Under the pieces are notes generated by a model. That model was not told where the DNA came from. It did not search any database and was given only the letters and a program-made list of their open reading frames with translations. A program made the position numbers and the translations under genes. From Chlorops oryzae (taxonomy: Eukaryota > Arthropoda > Insecta > Diptera > Chloropidae), in the NCBI GenBank assembly GCA_020466095.1, contig CM035806.1, positions 163,081,379-163,145,378 of the forward strand: a stretch of 64,000 nt of DNA, written 5' to 3'. This document shows, one piece after another, positions 58,633-64,000 of the stretch (positions within the stretch are counted from its first letter, which is position 1; the number at the start of each line of letters is the position of its first letter).

Positions 58633-60618
58633 ACTTCAACACACATTCGATGGAGAAAAAATCATTTAGACCATTTTGTTAAAAACTACTTAAAAGCGAT
58701 ATAATGTTGGGCAGAGGCGGACTGGGGGGCCACCGGGCAACTGGGAAAATGCCTGGTGGTAACGGAGCCCCATTTTTCAAACGCCCCCCCCTGATGTTGG
58801 GTATACAATCAGTAACGGATTTTGGACAAAAAGCCTACGAATAGGAAATGCCTATGTCTCTTGTAGGAGTAAGTAGTATCTTCTGTTTATTGTCGGCAGA
58901 GAAATTGTTCGAAAAAAAAAAAACAAAAAACAATTTGAAAACCTCTTAAAGTGAACCTCGAATTGTCAGTGTCAATGTCAATGTTGGGAAAAAAAGAAAC
59001 ATTGCAGTGAGATGAGATTTCCTAATGGGTGATAGCAATCCCTATCAGAGGCTCATAACTTTGTATGTTTGTGTACAATTCGGTTATCGTTTCTAGAATT
59101 CTGTTCCAGAAGTTGTACTACTTTTGATTGCGTTCCATGAAAGCCAAACAGTCGGCCTGTCACTCAGCCATTCATTCTCGTTCATTCATTCAACGACGCA
59201 GCTCAAGAGGCAGCAAGAGAGTGCATTTGAAAAGAGCAGAGTGTGAAAAGCGGAGAGCAGAAAGCTAAGAGAGAACAGTGAGGAGTGAGTAGTGAAGAGT
59301 GAAAAGTCGACAGCCGTCTTGTCTTCTACGTGAAGCTATGCAACTCATTGTGGCCCGAATGGGTGTATATCGGGGTCTATAGTTACAATTAATTGTAAAT
59401 GATTGTTTATTATTTATTTATAACGGCCGATCCGAGTCGAGATCCGAACCGAATTGTTACGATACGATCCGATACGATACGATTCAATGAGCGAGTATTA
59501 AAATCGAACTGACAATGTCTGAAGCAGTGGCTTCGCTTGTGCCCATGCCCATGCCATGGCATTCTTTCTTTATTTGCTTAACTTTATTATTGTTTTTTTT
59601 ATTTTATTTTTTTTTTATTTCCATTTTTTCTTTTCTTTCATTATTTTGTTTTTATCGAATAGAAAAGCAATAATCAAACGGTCTGAGGTCTTGAATTCCT
59701 TTCTTTGCGAAGTGGGCTTACAAGTTAACCAGAAATGCGGAAATGTACTGAGAATGGACAGAGACCAACAAGCTGGCTCAGTCCATTTTCCATTTTCTAT
59801 TTTCTATTTTCTTTTCGCATCTCCTCCTTCATCCACTGGCAATGAATGATCGAATTCCGTTCGAATGAAGAGTAACTGATTTACTTAAATCGAATTTACA
59901 AGTGGCGGCTATAAGCTCTTCGTATGTTACATAAAATGTGATTAATGATTGACTTATTAATGGATTTCTCATCATTGTCAAATCGATGAAATTTTAACAC
60001 TTTGACACCCAAGCAGACGTTCGGTTACCAAATGCCGGTGCTTTAAGTCTTCAGAAATGATTTTTTCACCAATTAGAAAGAAAATTGCAATTGATTTTTA
60101 AATTTTTTTTTTTTTCTGGGGTATTTGCTTTGAACAAGTTGGGTTTTAAAGGGTTAACATGCGAAAAGAAAAATCCTGAAAACTGACGTATTTTGAGCAG
60201 AAAACAAATCGTTTTTCTTGAAGATAAAACAACGAAATGTAGCGGTTGGCGATAACTGGTACCATAATATGGCATATTATGCTAGACGCAGGGATAATTT
60301 TCTTGTTCGAAAGTTAATGCAAATTGATACCGATCGATGAAAGTGCTAAGGGATAATAATTCAAAGTCACAATGAAAAAATTTATTTGGTCGATATATCC
60401 CTGATAGTTTGGAAACGAATTTGACCATCGAAGTTAAGTCGATACAACGTGACTTTTGTAAGTTGAATTGGGCCTATCTTCTTAGGAACAAAATTTTTCC
60501 AATATTATTCTGGAAAGGACGAAGCAAAAGTTAAAGCATTTATACATTCAATGGTGTCAAGCCGCTTGGAAATTATCGAAGCCGCTTAAAGTTTGTAAGT
60601 ATATTACTTCAAAATGCA
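58633..60618. other. Intergenic, no gene seen
   Basis: AT-rich. A GATACGATACGATTC-like run at 59458-59485 and poly-T tracts at about 59594-59615 and 60100-60116. Confidence 0.4.
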
Positions 60619-60621
60619 GTA

Positions 60622-60679
<58 letters not shown>

Positions 60680-60851
60680 GAGAGAAGAGAGAGAGATGGA
60701 GAGATGACAGAAGTAGGAGAAAGTGAGTAGAGTTGAATGAGTATTTAGAGAAAGAAATATATACGGAAAGAGACGAAGAAGAAGTAGAAGATATAATATG
60801 GGTAAGAGAGAATTAGAGAGAGTTGAGAGTATATATTCGAGAGAGTGAGAG

Positions 60852-60891
<40 letters not shown>

Positions 60892-61555
60892 AGGAGATAG
60901 AGAGGAGATAGAGAGGAGATAGAGAGGAGATAGAGAGAGATAGAGAGGAGATAGAGAGGAGAAGAGAGGAGATAGAGAGGAGATAGAGAGGAGATAGAGA
61001 GGAGATAGAGAGGAGATAGAGAGGAGATAGAGAGGAGATAGAGAGGAGATAGAGAGGAGATAGAGAGGAGATAGAGAGGAGATAGAGAGGAGATAGAGAG
61101 GAGATAGAGAGGAGATAGAGAGGAGATAGAGAGGAGATAGAGAGGAGATAGAGAGGAGATAGAGAGGAGATAGAGAGGAGATAGAGAGGAGATAGAGAGG
61201 AGATAGAGAGGATAGAAAGGAGATAGAGAGGATAGAGAGAAGTGAGAGAGATAGAGAGGAGAATAGAGGAGGAGGAGAGGGAGGATAGAGAGAGAATAGA
61301 AAGGAGAGCAAGAGGATAGAGAGAGGATAGAGAGAGGATAGAGAGAGGATAGAGAGAGGATAGAGAGAGGATAGAGAGAGGATAGAGAGAGGATAGAGAG
61401 AGGATAGAGAGAGGATAGAGAGAGGATAGAGAGAGGATAGAGAGAGGATAGAGAGAGGATAGAGAGAGGATAGGTAAAGGATAGATAGGAGGCAAGAGGA
61501 TAGAAAGAAGAAAGAGAGTGTGGATAGAGGGAAGGGATAGAGAGAGAGAGAGGTT
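60619..61555 (+). repeat. Polypurine minisatellite cluster with 11-bp units
   Basis: A (GA)n start (60623-60690) is followed by about 30 near-perfect GATAGAGAGGA units (60895-61215), a mixed zone, then about 15 GATAGAGAGAG units (61311-61485). Both units are 11 bp. Confidence 0.93.
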
Positions 61556-63010
61556 TCGATTCGATGTGCAGTTATTGCCTTATGATGGCTATTTCAAACT
61601 GCCAAGCAATGTTTCTGATCGCTTTATTCGAGATTGGAGCCGAAAACGCTAAAATTTTCAGTTCTAAATTTTTATTTCTTCTTATTTTCTTTCAGCGTAA
61701 TTATCTGACATCAAGTTTTTTGTCACGTCAGCAAAAATATATCTACTTACTTCATTATCTCTTGATCGTCTGCCGATTGGGAAAATCAATAAGCTGATCG
61801 TTTACATCTATTGAGTCGAAGGACGTAGCTTTTCAATTTCAAAATGGTGCTTCAGTGTCAACAAAAATTCGGGGCTCTTTGGCTCCAAACATATGGGAGT
61901 GTCTCTCTCGACAGAAGTGACGTCGCGACGTGTGTTGTCTTTCATGTGATAGACATCCCCAGGCATATGTACATACCTATGTAAGTATGTATTGTATATG
62001 AAGTCTCCTTCACTAATTTGTGCACAGTTAGGGCCCATTTTCCACTTTATTGAGCAGAAAATATCACCTTCCTATGTGTTGAGGGTGCGGGGGGTCCATC
62101 AAACAAAAATAGGTCAATTAGAAGAGGGGGCAAATGCACGCAATTGGAAAATTCTAAATATTTGGGTACTTACATTTTCTATAACCTTCAGCCCGATCTT
62201 TCAATTCGTGTATTAAATCCGAAGCATGTAGATCCCAATTGAGTTGGTTCATGTCGAGTCGAGTCGAGTCGAGTAGGTTCGATAAGATTAAGGCTCTTCT
62301 CAAGGCGGTTGAAAAAGCTAATACACGACACGAGCCGATAAATAGTTCTATCCGCACCCACACCCATACATACCAATACATATAGCGATATACAAATTTC
62401 ATCGTCCACCTTCGTTAAGGGGGGTTGGGTGAGCAAGTGGGCGTTAAACGAAGTTGTTAGACGAAGCGAAATAAAAATGAAACGAAGAATGGAAGCTTAC
62501 GTTCCGCTCCGCTCCGCTCAGCGCCGATCGTATTAATTAATACCGATACAAATGCGTGAACACGTTAGCTCTTACAAGTCACAAATATTACCATAAAAAA
62601 GCAAACTGATTGGCGATCCATATAAAATTCCAAAGGGCAACAAAACTACACGCCAATAAAGTCATGAGCATTTTGTATGAAAAAGTGTACCCCAAAAACT
62701 TCTATTAGTATTTCGTATAAAAGAAGTGTGCGTCGTTGTCGTTGTCGCTGTCGCTGTCGATGCCGTTGGCAGCAATTGAGCTGCGCAGAGCCGATTGCGA
62801 TTACGCTGCGGCAACGCCAACACCGATGCCGACCGCAGCGATACCAATAGCGACCGCGCCAGCGACAGCGACGAAAACAACAGCACCAACAACAACAATA
62901 ACAATAACACGAAAAAGAGCAACAAAATGCCGATGATGATGATGACACGATGTAGACGCCGCACAGTGGTCCCGCCTCATACATTTTTTGGAAAAAAAAA
63001 AAATAGAAGG
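61556..63010. other. Intergenic; possible exon-like GC-rich patch
   Basis: Mostly AT-rich. 62730-62960 is markedly GC-rich and codon-like (GAC/AGC/AAC repeats; a plus-strand frame at 62795 reads Asp/Ser/Asn-rich). Could be a 5' UTR or an N-rich exon of a gene to the right, but no splice or start evidence decides. Confidence 0.3.
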
Positions 63011-64000
63011 ACTGCTCGTAGAACATTGAAATTTGGCACACACCATAGTTTTGACTAAATTAAGAAAATTTACAAAATTTCATGGAAATCGTACCATTGC
63101 CACGCCTACCGCCCATACATCTGAAATTTCCAAAATTTGCAATTTTCGTCTGATCTTAATGAAATTTGATAGGATAGTAGGATTCGAGACTCTTAGCCAA
63201 AAAAAAATTTACTTCAAGAAAATCGGACTTATACCACGCCCACTTTCCATAAAACAAAAATTTCAAAATTCAATATTTTCAACAAAATTGTGATTTAGGT
63301 TGGCAAAGAAACAGGAAATATTGTTTAAACAAAGAATAATAAATTTTTTAAACTGCCACGCCCACTTTCTATGAGTTTTTTAATACTTAATCATATACCG
63401 TTTGCTTCTATAATGCCTGCAAAAAGGACAACTTTTTGTTGAATGAAAAGAATAACAGATGGTTTTTTTAACTTGCTGAAACTTCATGCAAAACATGTAA
63501 AGTTTTTAGAATAACGTTAAAAAAATTTAAGATGATAAAATATAAATTTTATTTCATCTTATTTCAATTTTATTTTATATATGCCACGCCCACCTTGTAG
63601 ACTATGAAAAACAAATCCTTTGAAAAGTTCATATTACCAATAATTTTATTGCCAATAACTTCAAAATTGATGCAAATGTCATCAAACACTCACTTTGTTT
63701 ATATATTCGTGAACAATAATTTGTTGTTTTTGTTTTTTCATTTAAGTTTCAGTTTCTTACATCTTATTTTTGTTTACATTCAGAGTTGTAATTTTTACGC
63801 TAATTAATTTACATAACCCTAAAGCAGTGATTGCCACCGGAATGCCCGCGAGCAATGCACCTGTGTGAGTGCGCCTATGCGTGTGAAGCCGAAGCTGAAA
63901 AATGAAAATCAGTCTGTTGTCAAATGTCGAGCGAGTAGGTTTGCGTCGCATGCTTTCTTGAAATTTTCGATTTGCTTCTTAAAAATTTTCGTCATTTCAA
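63011..64000. mobile_element. Probable decayed Helentron-type interior
   Basis: GCCACGCCCAC words at about 63232, 63355 and 63581 and AATTTGGCACACACCAT at 63030 resemble DINE-1-type interiors. No ends identified. The last 200 bp show nothing recognisable. Confidence 0.35.

Noticed and set aside
58095..58646. Minus-strand frames of 174-183 codons
   Set aside because: GA-array artefacts with no domain.
60557..61495. 312-codon minus-strand frame with regular Ser-Leu-Tyr-Pro-Leu pattern
   Set aside because: The regular pattern is the 11-bp minisatellite read in three frames; no start context or homology.
62154..62436. Minus-strand frames around a GTCGAGTCGAGTC run
   Set aside because: No homology, no splice context, tetramer/pentamer repeat inside.

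Overview
The window is AT-rich, intron-rich, repeat-dense nuclear DNA of a higher dipteran fly. A tephritid fruit fly is plausible, but the species cannot be fixed from the sequence. Grounds: short fly-type introns, fly-like ETS, cuticular, TSG101 and TMEM258/kuduk proteins, and DINE-1-type (Helentron-related) repeats with GTCY tetranucleotide runs. From memory, Ets65A (65A) and TSG101/kuduk (73D) both lie on Drosophila chromosome arm 3L (Muller D), so the region is probably Muller D with an altered gene order.

Layout. (1) 1-9324 is probably intron upstream of the last two exons of an Ets65A-like ERG/FLI-class ETS factor. Its final two coding exons end at 9781. An unusual glycine/asparagine/histidine-rich reading frame follows the stop codon and runs to 10559. 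(2) 15605-27178, minus strand, is a six-exon secreted cuticular protein with two Rebers-Riddiford-type chitin-binding domains and a 9.2 kb intron. (3) 27.2-40.4 kb has no gene I can support; it is a graveyard of small transposons, many with readable target-site duplications. (4) 40503-45894 is a tight housekeeping cluster: TSG101 (ESCRT-I, 8 exons, +), TMEM258/kuduk (oligosaccharyltransferase subunit, single exon, -) and a MALSU1/RsfS-like mitochondrial ribosome assembly factor (3 exons, +). TSG101 and kuduk converge tail to tail. (5) 45.9-64 kb again has no gene I can support: nested hAT-like elements, a Harbinger-like element, a SINE, and very long polypurine (GA-rich) arrays at 50.6-51.0, 58.1-58.6 and 60.6-61.6 kb.

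The genes do not form one pathway: one is a transcription factor, one a structural cuticle protein, and three are housekeeping genes for endosomal sorting, N-glycosylation and mitoribosome assembly. The mobile-element record is the richest content. At least ten elements have exact or near-exact target-site duplications, with several nested insertions. One hAT-like MITE carries a 21-bp segment identical to the post-stop tract of the ETS gene about 2.1 kb away. I found no convincing new multi-gene system. The best candidates for new biology are the post-stop reading frame of the ETS gene and the templated patch in the MITE.
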